Shown: in pieces, positions 51,848 through 59,027 of the stretch
How positions within the stretch are numbered: position 1 is the stretch's first letter
Layout: each line of letters begins with the position of its first letter
NCBI GenBank assembly: GCA_047602475.1
Contig: JASGHE010000002.1
Coordinates: forward strand, 682,001-746,000
From: JAEUIE01 sp047602475
GTDB taxonomy: Bacteria; Planctomycetota; Planctomycetia; Gemmatales; HRBIN36
Length of the DNA stretch: 64,000 nt
Direction of reading: 5' to 3'
Notes under the pieces: generated by a model
Databases searched by the model: none
Seen by the model: the letters and a program-made list of their open reading frames with translations, nothing else
Told to the model about the DNA's origin: nothing
Translations under genes and position numbers: made by a program

Positions 51848-52729
51848 ATGCCATTACCCATCACCGTCATCCTGGCTGTCAAGAACGAAGCAGCCAACCT
51901 GCCGAAGTGCCTGGCTGCGCTGAAGCGAGTGGAACGGGTCGTCGTCGTTGATTCGCAGAGCACCGACAACACGCCGGAGATTGTGAAGCAGCACGGGGCG
52001 GAGTTGGTGCAGTTTCACTTCACCGGTAAGCATCCGAAGAAGCGGCAGTGGGCGATTGAGACGCTTGATATCACTACGCCGTGGGTGTTGTTGTTAGATG
52101 CGGATGAGGTTGTGCCTGAGGCACTGTGGAACGAGATAGAGGCGGCAATTACTCAGGGGGCTGACGCCCCCCGCTCGCAATCAGATGCTTTCCTCATTAC
52201 CAAGGGTTTTCACTTCCTCGGTAAGAAGCTGACTTTTGGGGGCTTCTCCTTCAAGGCGGTGTTGCTCTTCCGTACTGGCAAAGCCCGCTTCGAGAAAATA
52301 CTCGCAGAAGCTGACAGCGGCTTCGATATGGAAGTCCACGAACGATTGATCGTCGATGGCACTATCGGCACGCTCAAAACACCCCTCATCCATGAAGACT
52401 TCAAGAGCCTGCATGCTTATCTCGATCGCCACAACCGCTATTCGACATGGGAAGCTCAGGTGCGCACCCAGTTCCTCAAGACCGGCCAATGGGGCGAGGA
52501 GACGGTGAAGGCCAAGCTCTTTGGTAACAGCCAGGAACGCCGGAGGTGGTTGAAGTATGTCGCCCTGCGAATGCCGTTCGAGCCGACGTTGTGGTTTGTG
52601 TATCACTACATCTTCAAGCTCGGTTTTCTCGAAGGCCGTCCTGGTTGGATCGCCAGCCGCATTCGGGCACAGTACATCTTCCAGGTGCGGGCGAAGATGT
52701 ATGAGATGAGGTTAAAATCAAACGTGTAG
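51848..52729 (+). CDS. Family 2 glycosyltransferase
   Basis: The 293-residue protein begins MPLPITVILAVKNEAANLPKCLAAL and has the GT-A signatures VERVVVVDSQSTDNTPEIVKQHGAE, WVLLLDADEVVPEALW (DxD) and LKTPLIHEDFKSLHAYLDRHNRYSTWEA. This is the pattern of GT2 enzymes such as those of lipopolysaccharide core synthesis (WaaE/KdtX type). An in-frame palindrome (52156-52171) sits between codons 100 and 110 and encodes QGADAPRSQ, an insertion in the loop after the catalytic DAD. It is translated without frame loss. Confidence 0.9.
   Translation: MPLPITVILAVKNEAANLPKCLAALKRVERVVVVDSQSTDNTPEIVKQHGAELVQFHFTGKHPKKRQWAIETLDITTPWVLLLDADEVVPEALWNEIEAAITQGADAPRSQSDAFLITKGFHFLGKKLTFGGFSFKAVLLFRTGKARFEKILAEADSGFDMEVHERLIVDGTIGTLKTPLIHEDFKSLHAYLDRHNRYSTWEAQVRTQFLKTGQWGEETVKAKLFGNSQERRRWLKYVALRMPFEPTLWFVYHYIFKLGFLEGRPGWIASRIRAQYIFQVRAKMYEMRLKSNV
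52156..52171. repeat. In-gene GGGGGC-TGAC-GCCCCC palindrome
   Basis: A 6-bp GC stem with a TGAC loop, located within the GT2 coding sequence and followed by CCGCTCGCAA. Its length keeps the frame. The same type of hairpin occurs at 21010-21023. It looks like a dispersed element inserted in frame. Confidence 0.55.
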
Positions 52730-52781
52730 GGTACTGTCGAGCGGTACTCCGCGAGACGTTCCTCGCCATAGAATACTCACT

Positions 52782-53582
52782 GTGACCGACTACTCCCCCA
52801 ATCTTCCTGATGCTCAAGTCCCCATCCTCATCCATGCGTCGATGGGAGGTGGTGAGGATCGCTATCCCTTCAACATTCCTGCACTCAAAAACATGCGGAT
52901 GATGGAGTTCCATCCGAACGTCACCTTCTTCGTCGGCGAGAATGGCAGCGGAAAGTCGACGCTGCTCGAAGGCCTGGCGGTCAACATGGGGAATAACCCC
53001 GAAGGGGGCGGGCGCAACTTCATGTTCTCGACCAAGGAATCGCATTCCGATCTTCACTTCCATCTGAACACTGCCCGTGGGCCACGCTGGGGACGGTCAG
53101 ATACCTACTTTTTTCGAGCCGAGAGCTTCTACAACCTGGCCAGCAATATCGATGAAATCCCCGGCCTGCGTGGAGCCTACGGCGGGAAGTCGCTGCATGA
53201 GCAGTCGCATGGCGAATCGTTTTTCGCCTTGTTCGAGAACCGACTGCGACAGAACTGTCTCTACTTTCTCGATGAACCGGAAGCGGCTCTTTCTCCTCAA
53301 CGGCAGATGAGCTTTCTTGCTCTGCTGCACCGCCTTGTGTTGATGGGCAGCCAGTTCATCATCGCCACCCACTCGCCGATCATCCTGGCATACCCCTACG
53401 CCTGGCTCTATTCCTTCGATCAAAGCCCGCCGACACGAGTGCAGTACGAGGAGACGCAACACTTCCAGGTGACGAAGATGTTCCTGGCCTACAAGGACAA
53501 GATGCTGAAGGAACTGCTGACGGTGGATGAGGAGGAGATGGGGACGGTGGAGAAGAAGCCGAGGAGGAAGCGGGGGAGGTGA
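52782..53582 (+). CDS. AAA-type ATPase of the COG3910-like group
   Basis: The 266-residue protein, starting at GTG 52782, has NVTFFVGENGSGKSTLLEGLAVNMGN (Walker A GENGSGKST), SHGESFFALFENRL (signature-like), LYFLDEPEAALSPQRQMSFLALL (Walker B, with DEPE) and MGSQFIIATHSPIIL (H-loop). These are the marks of a small stand-alone ABC/SMC-like ATPase of the AAA_21/COG3910 type. Members are found singly or in defence and stress systems; their targets are mostly unknown. It converges with the HicB-like gene 8 bases away. Confidence 0.82.
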   Translation: MTDYSPNLPDAQVPILIHASMGGGEDRYPFNIPALKNMRMMEFHPNVTFFVGENGSGKSTLLEGLAVNMGNNPEGGGRNFMFSTKESHSDLHFHLNTARGPRWGRSDTYFFRAESFYNLASNIDEIPGLRGAYGGKSLHEQSHGESFFALFENRLRQNCLYFLDEPEAALSPQRQMSFLALLHRLVLMGSQFIIATHSPIILAYPYAWLYSFDQSPPTRVQYEETQHFQVTKMFLAYKDKMLKELLTVDEEEMGTVEKKPRRKRGR

Positions 53583-53589
53583 TACTCGG

Positions 53590-53808
53590 TCAATTCATCT
53601 GATAAATTACTGGGCGATAACGGGCCTTGGGAATCGGCTTGCCTGCTTTCTTGGCTACCGCCAGCCAGGCTTTCTTGGCCCGTTCTACTTCTTTCAGTGC
53701 AACCGCTGGTGTTTTTCCGAATGCCGAGCAGTATTTGAGGTCGGGAATGTCGGCGATGTAGCCCTTATCTTCTTCACTGTAGAAGATGTTGATGTGGTAG
53801 TCTTTCAT
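53590..53808 (-). CDS. hicB: HicB-like antitoxin
   Basis: The 72-residue protein has the partial HicB pattern: INIFYSEEDKGYIADIPDLKYCSAFGKTPAVALKEVERAKKAWL, then a short tail. This is the degraded-RNase-H-like fold that covers HicA. No C-terminal DNA-binding domain is present, so it is a short-type antitoxin. Its ATG overlaps the hicA stop by 4 bases (canonical hicA-hicB order). It neutralises the toxin below. Confidence 0.85.
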   Translation of the reverse strand: MKDYHINIFYSEEDKGYIADIPDLKYCSAFGKTPAVALKEVERAKKAWLAVAKKAGKPIPKARYRPVIYQMN

Positions 53809-54062
53809 GCTTGGTCTCCGATGTTGAGATTATATGTCTCCACCAGATCAATGAACTGTTTCACCTGGTAAGCTTTGGCTTTTCCTTTGACGTTTTGCAA
53901 GTTCAGTTGTTCCGCAAGCACTGGATGGTCAAAGATGTGATGGCTTCCAGAGATTCGTTTCAAGCGAAAGCCAGCAGCACGAACAAGCGTGATCAAGTCC
54001 CCAAATCGCATGCCTGCGGGGTTGTTAATGGCACGTTGTAGTAGTTTCTGGTGCTTCGCCAT
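53805..54062 (-). CDS. hicA: HicA-like mRNA interferase toxin
   Basis: The 85-residue protein has the HicA double-stranded-RNA-binding layout: NNPAGMRFGDLITLVRAAGFRLKRISGSHHIFDHPVL, with the catalytic His in SGSH (His41), and a C-terminal VKGKAKAYQVKQFIDLVETYNL. It is slightly longer than the 58-70 residues common in HicA. The toxin would cleave mRNAs and slow growth when HicB is degraded. It forms a two-gene unit with hicB. Confidence 0.85.
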   Translation of the reverse strand: MAKHQKLLQRAINNPAGMRFGDLITLVRAAGFRLKRISGSHHIFDHPVLAEQLNLQNVKGKAKAYQVKQFIDLVETYNLNIGDQA

Positions 54063-54151
54063 GACCGCTAGCCTTTACAACGTGACGTACCATCTGCTTA
54101 GCCGTGCTGATATGACGGAGGAGTAAATCATAAAGCTCTCCTTCAAAGACC

Positions 54152-55390
54152 CTACTTCGTCAACACCCCCGGCAAGTTGAACCCCTGATCGCCGGTCAGC
54201 AACTGCCGCTGCGCCTGCGTCTGCTGACTCAAACCCCACAACCGAATGAAGCCCTTGGCGGCCTCGTGGTCGAACTGGTCGCCCTTTTCGTAGGTCGCCA
54301 GGTGCTTGCTGTAGAGGGAGAACTCGCTTTTGCGGCCGGCGATTGAGACGTTGCCTTTGAAGAGCTTGACCCGTACCCGGCCCGTCACGAAACGCTGGCT
54401 GCTGGCAACGTAGGCAGCTAGATCCTGGTGATGGGCGCTGAACCAGAGACCATTGTAAATGAGGTCGGCATACTCGTTGGCGACCATCGCCTTGAACCGC
54501 ATGCTCGGCTTCGACAAGCAGAGCGTTTCGAGTTCCCGGTGAGCCAGGTGCAGAATCACTGCAGCGGGCGATTCATAAATCTCACGGGACTTAATACCGA
54601 CGAGGCGGTTCTCGATGTGATCGATGCGGCCAATCCCATGCTTGCCGCCCGTCTTGTTCAGTGATTCCAGCAGCGGCACACCATCGAGCTTGGTACCATT
54701 GATGGCGGTTGGTTTGCCCGCTTCGAAATCGATTTCGAGATACTCAGGCTCGTTCGGTGCCTTGCGGGGGTCGGTCGTCCACTGGAACGCCTCTTCGGGT
54801 GGTTCGAAGTAGGGATCTTCCAGAACACCTGCCTCGACACTTCGGCCAAAGATGTTTTCATCGACGCTGTAGGGGCTGGCTGCGGTAGCGAAGACGGGAA
54901 TATTGTGCTGCTTGGCGTACTCGATCTCTTCATCACGAGTCATCCGCCATTCACGCACTGGGGCGATGATCTTGAGGTTGGGTGCCAGCGTTTGAAAGGT
55001 GACATCGAATCGGACCTGATCATTTCCCTTGCCGGTGCAACCATGTGCGACGGCTACCGCCCCATGTTCCTTGGCGGTATCGACCATCAACTTGGCGATG
55101 AGCGGCCGACCCAGAGCGGTGGCGAGGGGGTACTTGCCTTCGTAGAGCGCTCCAGCCATCAAGGCAGGCCAGACGAAACAATCGACAAAGAGGTTGCGGG
55201 CATCAAGCGCCTCAGCGGCAATGGCCCCGGTCTTGAGGGCCTTCTTCTTGATGCCTTCCAGATCATCTCCCTGGCCGAGATCAACGGTGAAGGTGACCAC
55301 GTCGAGGTTGTATTTTTCCTGAAGCCAGGGAACCATGACGGAGGTATCCAGCCCACCGCTGTACGCCAAAACGACTTTGCCTCGTGACAT
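54152..55390 (-). CDS. argG: Argininosuccinate synthase
   Basis: The 412-residue enzyme joins citrulline and aspartate using ATP. Start MSRGKVVLAYSGGLDTSVMVPWL carries the PP-loop; further marks are VDLGQGDDLEGIKKKALKTGA, YPLATALGRPLIAKLMVDTA, VAHGCTGKGNDQVRFDVTF, and EFSLYSKHLATYEKGDQFDHEAAKGFIRLWGL near the end. Length and order are standard. It is divergent from the JAMM gene with 50-60 bases between. Confidence 0.96.
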   Translation of the reverse strand: MSRGKVVLAYSGGLDTSVMVPWLQEKYNLDVVTFTVDLGQGDDLEGIKKKALKTGAIAAEALDARNLFVDCFVWPALMAGALYEGKYPLATALGRPLIAKLMVDTAKEHGAVAVAHGCTGKGNDQVRFDVTFQTLAPNLKIIAPVREWRMTRDEEIEYAKQHNIPVFATAASPYSVDENIFGRSVEAGVLEDPYFEPPEEAFQWTTDPRKAPNEPEYLEIDFEAGKPTAINGTKLDGVPLLESLNKTGGKHGIGRIDHIENRLVGIKSREIYESPAAVILHLAHRELETLCLSKPSMRFKAMVANEYADLIYNGLWFSAHHQDLAAYVASSQRFVTGRVRVKLFKGNVSIAGRKSEFSLYSKHLATYEKGDQFDHEAAKGFIRLWGLSQQTQAQRQLLTGDQGFNLPGVLTK

Positions 55391-55449
55391 GTCTTTGCTT
55401 TCGCTGAATGAGTAACGACGTCAATGCCTGCGCAGCGTATCTTATGGTC

Positions 55450-55884
55450 ATGACGCTGCACATTCCAGAAGCGATCTATCAGCAATTAGTTGGCCATGCC
55501 CGCTCCGAACTGCCCAACGAATGCGTCGGCATGTTGATCGGATCTTCGGACGGCCAGGTGAATGAGTATCTGCCTCTAGTAAATGAGCTGAAAAGTCCGA
55601 CACGCTTTCTGACAGAACCCCGCAGCATGCTCCGTGCAGAGAAGCGATGCAGGGAGTTGAAACTGCAAGTGCTGGCCATCTTCCATTCGCATCCGACCAG
55701 TCAGGCGATTCCGAGCAAGTATGATGTTGCTGATCACTACAGCAGTGATGTGATGTGTTTAATCTTGAGTTTGACTGACATTTCCACACCGCTACGAGGA
55801 TGGTGGATAGGCGAGGGGAGCTTCAAGGAAGGAGAAATCATGATTACTCCAGCGACAAAATGGCAGGATATCCTCGACGAATAA
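55450..55884 (+). CDS. JAMM/MPN+ metalloprotease family protein
   Basis: From ATG 55450 the 144-residue protein starts MTLHIPEAIYQQLVGHARSE; ATG 55444 adds two residues. It has a perfect JAMM motif: Glu24 in NECVGMLIG, then His79, His81, Ser89 and Asp92 with spacing H-x-H-x7-S-x2-D (HSHPTSQAIPSKYD). The family hydrolyses ubiquitin-like conjugates in eukaryotes; bacterial members process C-terminal peptides of sulfur carriers such as ThiS/MoaD-like proteins. No such carrier gene is beside it here, so the substrate is open. Confidence 0.88.
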   Translation: MTLHIPEAIYQQLVGHARSELPNECVGMLIGSSDGQVNEYLPLVNELKSPTRFLTEPRSMLRAEKRCRELKLQVLAIFHSHPTSQAIPSKYDVADHYSSDVMCLILSLTDISTPLRGWWIGEGSFKEGEIMITPATKWQDILDE

Positions 55885-55932
55885 GTAGGCGAGTTGTATT
55901 TTGATAATCATCGAAATAAGCGAGGCTTCTCC

Positions 55933-57363
55933 ATGTGCTGGCTCATCGGTCTTGGTTGTCTTCTGTCTGTGTTAATTACTCTGACTGCTCAGGAAAAGAA
56001 ACCCGACGACAAGAGCATTACCCCGGTGGTCGGCAACTGGGAAGGAGCCCTCAAGACGGGTGCCATTGAACTACGCTTTGGGATCGTGATCAAGGAAGAT
56101 GCCAAGGGCACCATGTTCAGCGTCGATCAGGGCAATGCTGCGATTCCCATCAGCAAAGTCACTCTTGTTAATAAGGATGTGAAGTTCTTTCTGCCCAGCA
56201 TCATTGCCAACTACACCGCGAAACTGAATGAAGCTGGGGATGAACTGGATGGCACCTATCAGCAGGGAACCGCCAAGTTTCCCCTCAAGCTCAAGAAGGT
56301 AGCAGTGCTGGCGAAGTTAAATCGGCCCCAGGAGCCCAAACAGCCATTCCCTTATCAGAGCGAAGAGGTGAGTTACGAGAACGTAGCCGCCAAGGTAAAG
56401 ATTGGTGGAACACTGACTCTTCCGAAAGAAGGCGGGCCTCACCCGGTCGTCTTGCTGATCACCGGCTCCGGGCAACAGGATCGTGATGAAAGTCTGCTGG
56501 GGCATAAGCCCTTTTTGGTGATAGCCGATTACCTTACCCGTCGCGGCATCGCTGTGCTGAGGGTCGACGATCGAGGCATAGGAAAATCGACCGGCAACTT
56601 CGCGGCTTCTACCACGTTTGACTTCGCCGATGATGTGCTGGCCGGCGTCGAATATCTGAAGACCCGCAAAGACATCGACCAAAAACGTATCGGTCTCATT
56701 GGCCACAGTGAAGGTGGTGTCATTGCACCTATCGTCGCCAGTAAATCAAAAGATGTCGCCTTCATCGTGCTGCTTGCCGGTACTGGGCTGCCCGGCGATG
56801 AGATTATCTACATGCAGGGCCGGCTCATTGCTCTCGCCGGGGGGGCAAAGAAGGAAATGGTGGATCATGGCGAAGAGATTCAACGCAAGTTATTCACACT
56901 CATCAAAGCGGAGAAACCCTCGGCGGAGTTGGTCGCCAAACTCAAGAAGCTCTTAATCGAGGAGCTTGCCAAGAGTTCAGAAGCTGAGAAGAAAGAACTG
57001 GAAAAAGAAGGGGGCAAGGCTGCTATCGAGGCGCAGCTCAGTTCCTTTACTTCTCCCTGGTTCAGAACCTTCCTGATACACGATCCCCGCCCGGTGCTGG
57101 CTCAGGTCAAGTGTCCGGTGCTGGCGCTCAATGGTGAACTCGATTTACAGGTGCCCTGCAAAGAGAACCTCGAAGCCATCAAGGCGGCACTGGAGAAAGC
57201 CGGCCATAAGGAACACACCATCAAGGCATTCCCCAAACTCAATCACTTGTTTCAAACATGTAAGACCGGCTCGCCTACGGAGTATGGTAAGATTGAAGAG
57301 ACGTTCAATCCTGAAGTTCTAAAGACCATGGGCGATTGGATACTGGCTCTTCCTCATCGATAA
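55933..57363 (+). CDS. Secreted alpha/beta hydrolase
   Basis: ATG 55933 gives a signal peptide (MCWLIGLGCLLSVLITLTAQ) with cleavage near residue 20; the frame reaches TTG 55894 but that adds no leader. Residues 30-130 form a separate beta-rich domain (VGNWEGALKTGAIELRFGIVI...) seen in some planctomycete hydrolases. The hydrolase part has the oxyanion region VVLLITGSGQQDRDES, the nucleophile elbow LIGHSEGGVIAPI (Ser), the acid-region GELDLQVPC and HLFQTC near the C-terminus (His). Substrate unknown. An intrinsic terminator follows. Confidence 0.88.
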   Translation: MCWLIGLGCLLSVLITLTAQEKKPDDKSITPVVGNWEGALKTGAIELRFGIVIKEDAKGTMFSVDQGNAAIPISKVTLVNKDVKFFLPSIIANYTAKLNEAGDELDGTYQQGTAKFPLKLKKVAVLAKLNRPQEPKQPFPYQSEEVSYENVAAKVKIGGTLTLPKEGGPHPVVLLITGSGQQDRDESLLGHKPFLVIADYLTRRGIAVLRVDDRGIGKSTGNFAASTTFDFADDVLAGVEYLKTRKDIDQKRIGLIGHSEGGVIAPIVASKSKDVAFIVLLAGTGLPGDEIIYMQGRLIALAGGAKKEMVDHGEEIQRKLFTLIKAEKPSAELVAKLKKLLIEELAKSSEAEKKELEKEGGKAAIEAQLSSFTSPWFRTFLIHDPRPVLAQVKCPVLALNGELDLQVPCKENLEAIKAALEKAGHKEHTIKAFPKLNHLFQTCKTGSPTEYGKIEETFNPEVLKTMGDWILALPHR

Positions 57364-57387
57364 ATCTAAGTGATGTACCATGATCAA

Positions 57388-57415
57388 GAGGGCGAGGAAT
57401 CGCCCTCCTATTTTT
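57388..57415 (+). terminator. Rho-independent terminator after the alpha/beta hydrolase gene
   Basis: An 8-bp stem (GAGGGCGA / TCGCCCTC) with a GGAA tetraloop is followed by CTATTTTTCT. It lies 25 bases after the hydrolase stop and matches intrinsic terminator form. Confidence 0.75.
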
Positions 57416-57553
57416 CTAATTCATTACCCGACTGGGCGATCTTGATATAGACTAAGAGTAATGACGGTCTGCCCCTTCTTCCCGTCATCCTGGCCGGGCG
57501 GTACTGCCCCCTGTCTGCGGCCTTGTCCACGGAAGCGACAATCAGATCAAGTT

Positions 57554-57584
57554 TGAAAGTTGCCACTTAGACTGGCGTATAATC
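57554..57584 (+). promoter_or_regulatory. Putative sigma-70 promoter for the 57645 gene
   Basis: TTGAAA (57554-57559) and a perfect TATAAT (57579-57584) are 19 bases apart, wider than the optimal 17. The next gene starts 61 bases downstream with a good GGAGGA site. The rest of the gap from 57416 to this point shows no gene. Confidence 0.45.
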
Positions 57585-57644
57585 CAGTGCCCTGTTGAAA
57601 TACGTTGGCTTCTCCAACGGTATGGATCAACTGGAGGAACACCG

Positions 57645-57884
57645 ATGTCCAAAAGAATTACCGTCACGGAGCGACGTGCCATCTTCCAGGCGCTGGTCCG
57701 CGCTCAGGATAAAGGCGATAGTGTCAGCGAATCGAGACAACAGGTCTCACATCGTTTTCACGTTACCGAGTACACTCTTCGCAAGATCGAGGATGAAGGC
57801 ATTGCCCGTCAATGGCCGCCCCTCGATGAAGAAGTCGTCTCCCGCCTCAGCCTGACGCAGCCCCAACTCGCCGAGCGAAACTAG
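57645..57884 (+). CDS. Small helix-turn-helix-like protein
   Basis: The 79-residue protein starts at ATG 57645 with GGAGGA six bases upstream. The sequence ERRAIFQALVRAQDKGDSVSESRQQVSHRFHVTEYTLRKIEDEGI looks like a helix-turn-helix: a helix, a turn at GDS, and a recognition-type helix VTEYTLRKIEDEG. A tail with RQWPPLDEEVVSRLSLTQ follows. It stands alone with its own promoter-like sequence, as a stand-alone small regulator would. Family not recognised. Confidence 0.6.
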   Translation: MSKRITVTERRAIFQALVRAQDKGDSVSESRQQVSHRFHVTEYTLRKIEDEGIARQWPPLDEEVVSRLSLTQPQLAERN

Positions 57885-57993
57885 GCACTAGTCGTTGTTG
57901 AACAACACCCTCAAAGTTGTCAACATATCCGAGATGTTATCGAACTGTCGTAGTTACCTAGCCCCTCGTGGGTCAGGTAGACCATCATAATCT

Positions 57994-58088
57994 GGTAGCC
58001 TCAGCCATGACAGCCTGAAGCGCAAGCGAGGGTGGACCTTGCGGTTGCACGCGCCCTCTCGCTTGCGCTTCAGGCTGTCATGGCTACC
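57994..58088. repeat. Dispersed palindrome, GCCTGAAGCGCAAGCGAGG family (copy 4, longest)
   Basis: This copy has extra outer arms GGTAGCC...GGCTACC beyond the shared CATGACAGCCTGAAGCGCAA GCGAGGG core. It lies in the gap of about 290 bases between the 57645 gene and the ABC permease. Its total stem would be about 38 bp. Nothing else gene-like is visible in this gap. Confidence 0.8.
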
Positions 58089-58171
58089 GCCCTAATTCGT
58101 GCCTTGACACAATAGGTAAGAAAGGCGATATGCACTCCTCGGCATTTTCCGTCCAGGGATAGGGTGGGTGC

Positions 58172-59020
58172 ATGGCCAGTGTTCTTCGTACCTCTGAGCG
58201 TTCGCCTTGGTGGCGGGATGTCGATCCTGTTCGCTCGGTGCTACTGCTCTACAGGCAACGACATCTCATTGGCCAACTCGTTCGCCGGGAAGTGATCGGT
58301 CGATATCGCGGATCGCTGCTGGGCACCCTGTGGATGGTGTTGCTGCCGATCATGTCGGTGTTGGTTTACACTGTCGTCTTTGGTCTGATCCTCAAACAAC
58401 GCTGGCCGGGTCTTGAGTCAAACGAATGGACCTATCCACTGGTGATCTGGGCCGGGCTTGCGCTGTTCAATGCCTTTGCAGAAGTAGTACAGCGAGCCAC
58501 GTCGGTCATCGCTGCTCAGCCTAACCTGGTGAAAAAGGTCGTCTTCCCGCTTGATGTGCTGCCGGTAATGCTGGTCGGCACCTCGCTGGTGCCGCTAGTC
58601 GTTTCGATGCTGGCGGTAACGGTGGGCATTATCTTCTGCCGTGGCGCGATCCCGAATCTCCTTGTGATGGTGATGACGGTAGGCTTTTTCCTCATTTGGT
58701 TACAAGGCATCGCCTGGTTCCTGGCAGGCGTAGGAACCTTCCTGCGTGATCTGGGGCCCATGGTGCAGGCGATCTGTCCCCTCATGCTCTTTGTCACCCC
58801 CATCTTTTATCCCATCAGCATGGTGCCTGAACCCTATCGACTCTGGTTCTGGGCGAATCCCCTGGCTGTGATGGTCGAAACCATGCGGGCAGCATTGCTG
58901 CACAGCGCCATGCCGCCGATGTGGGCGATGGCCGGTTGTGCGGTGGTTTGCCTGTTCACCTGGCAACTGGGGTCGCTTGTCTTCGCCCGGCTTCGTTCCG
59001 AAATGGCTGATGTGGTGTAA
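58172..59020 (+). CDS. wzm: Polysaccharide ABC exporter permease (Wzm/TagG type)
   Basis: The 282-residue protein is an ABC-2 permease: cytoplasmic LVRREVIGRYRGSLLGTLWMVLLPIMSVLVYTVVFGLIL, then FAEVVQRATSVIAAQPNLVKKVVFPLDVLPVMLVG and TPIFYPISMVPEPYRLWFWANPLAVMVETMRAALLH, the standard pattern of Wzm/TagG/KpsM. Six helices are expected. It pairs with the ATPase gene 8 bases downstream to export a complete lipid-linked glycan across the inner membrane. Confidence 0.93.
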   Translation: MASVLRTSERSPWWRDVDPVRSVLLLYRQRHLIGQLVRREVIGRYRGSLLGTLWMVLLPIMSVLVYTVVFGLILKQRWPGLESNEWTYPLVIWAGLALFNAFAEVVQRATSVIAAQPNLVKKVVFPLDVLPVMLVGTSLVPLVVSMLAVTVGIIFCRGAIPNLLVMVMTVGFFLIWLQGIAWFLAGVGTFLRDLGPMVQAICPLMLFVTPIFYPISMVPEPYRLWFWANPLAVMVETMRAALLHSAMPPMWAMAGCAVVCLFTWQLGSLVFARLRSEMADVV

Positions 59021-59027
59021 CGCTTCC

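Noticed and set aside
57416..57553. Possible small RNA or tRNA in this gap.
   Set aside because: No cloverleaf or other structured element could be made out by eye.
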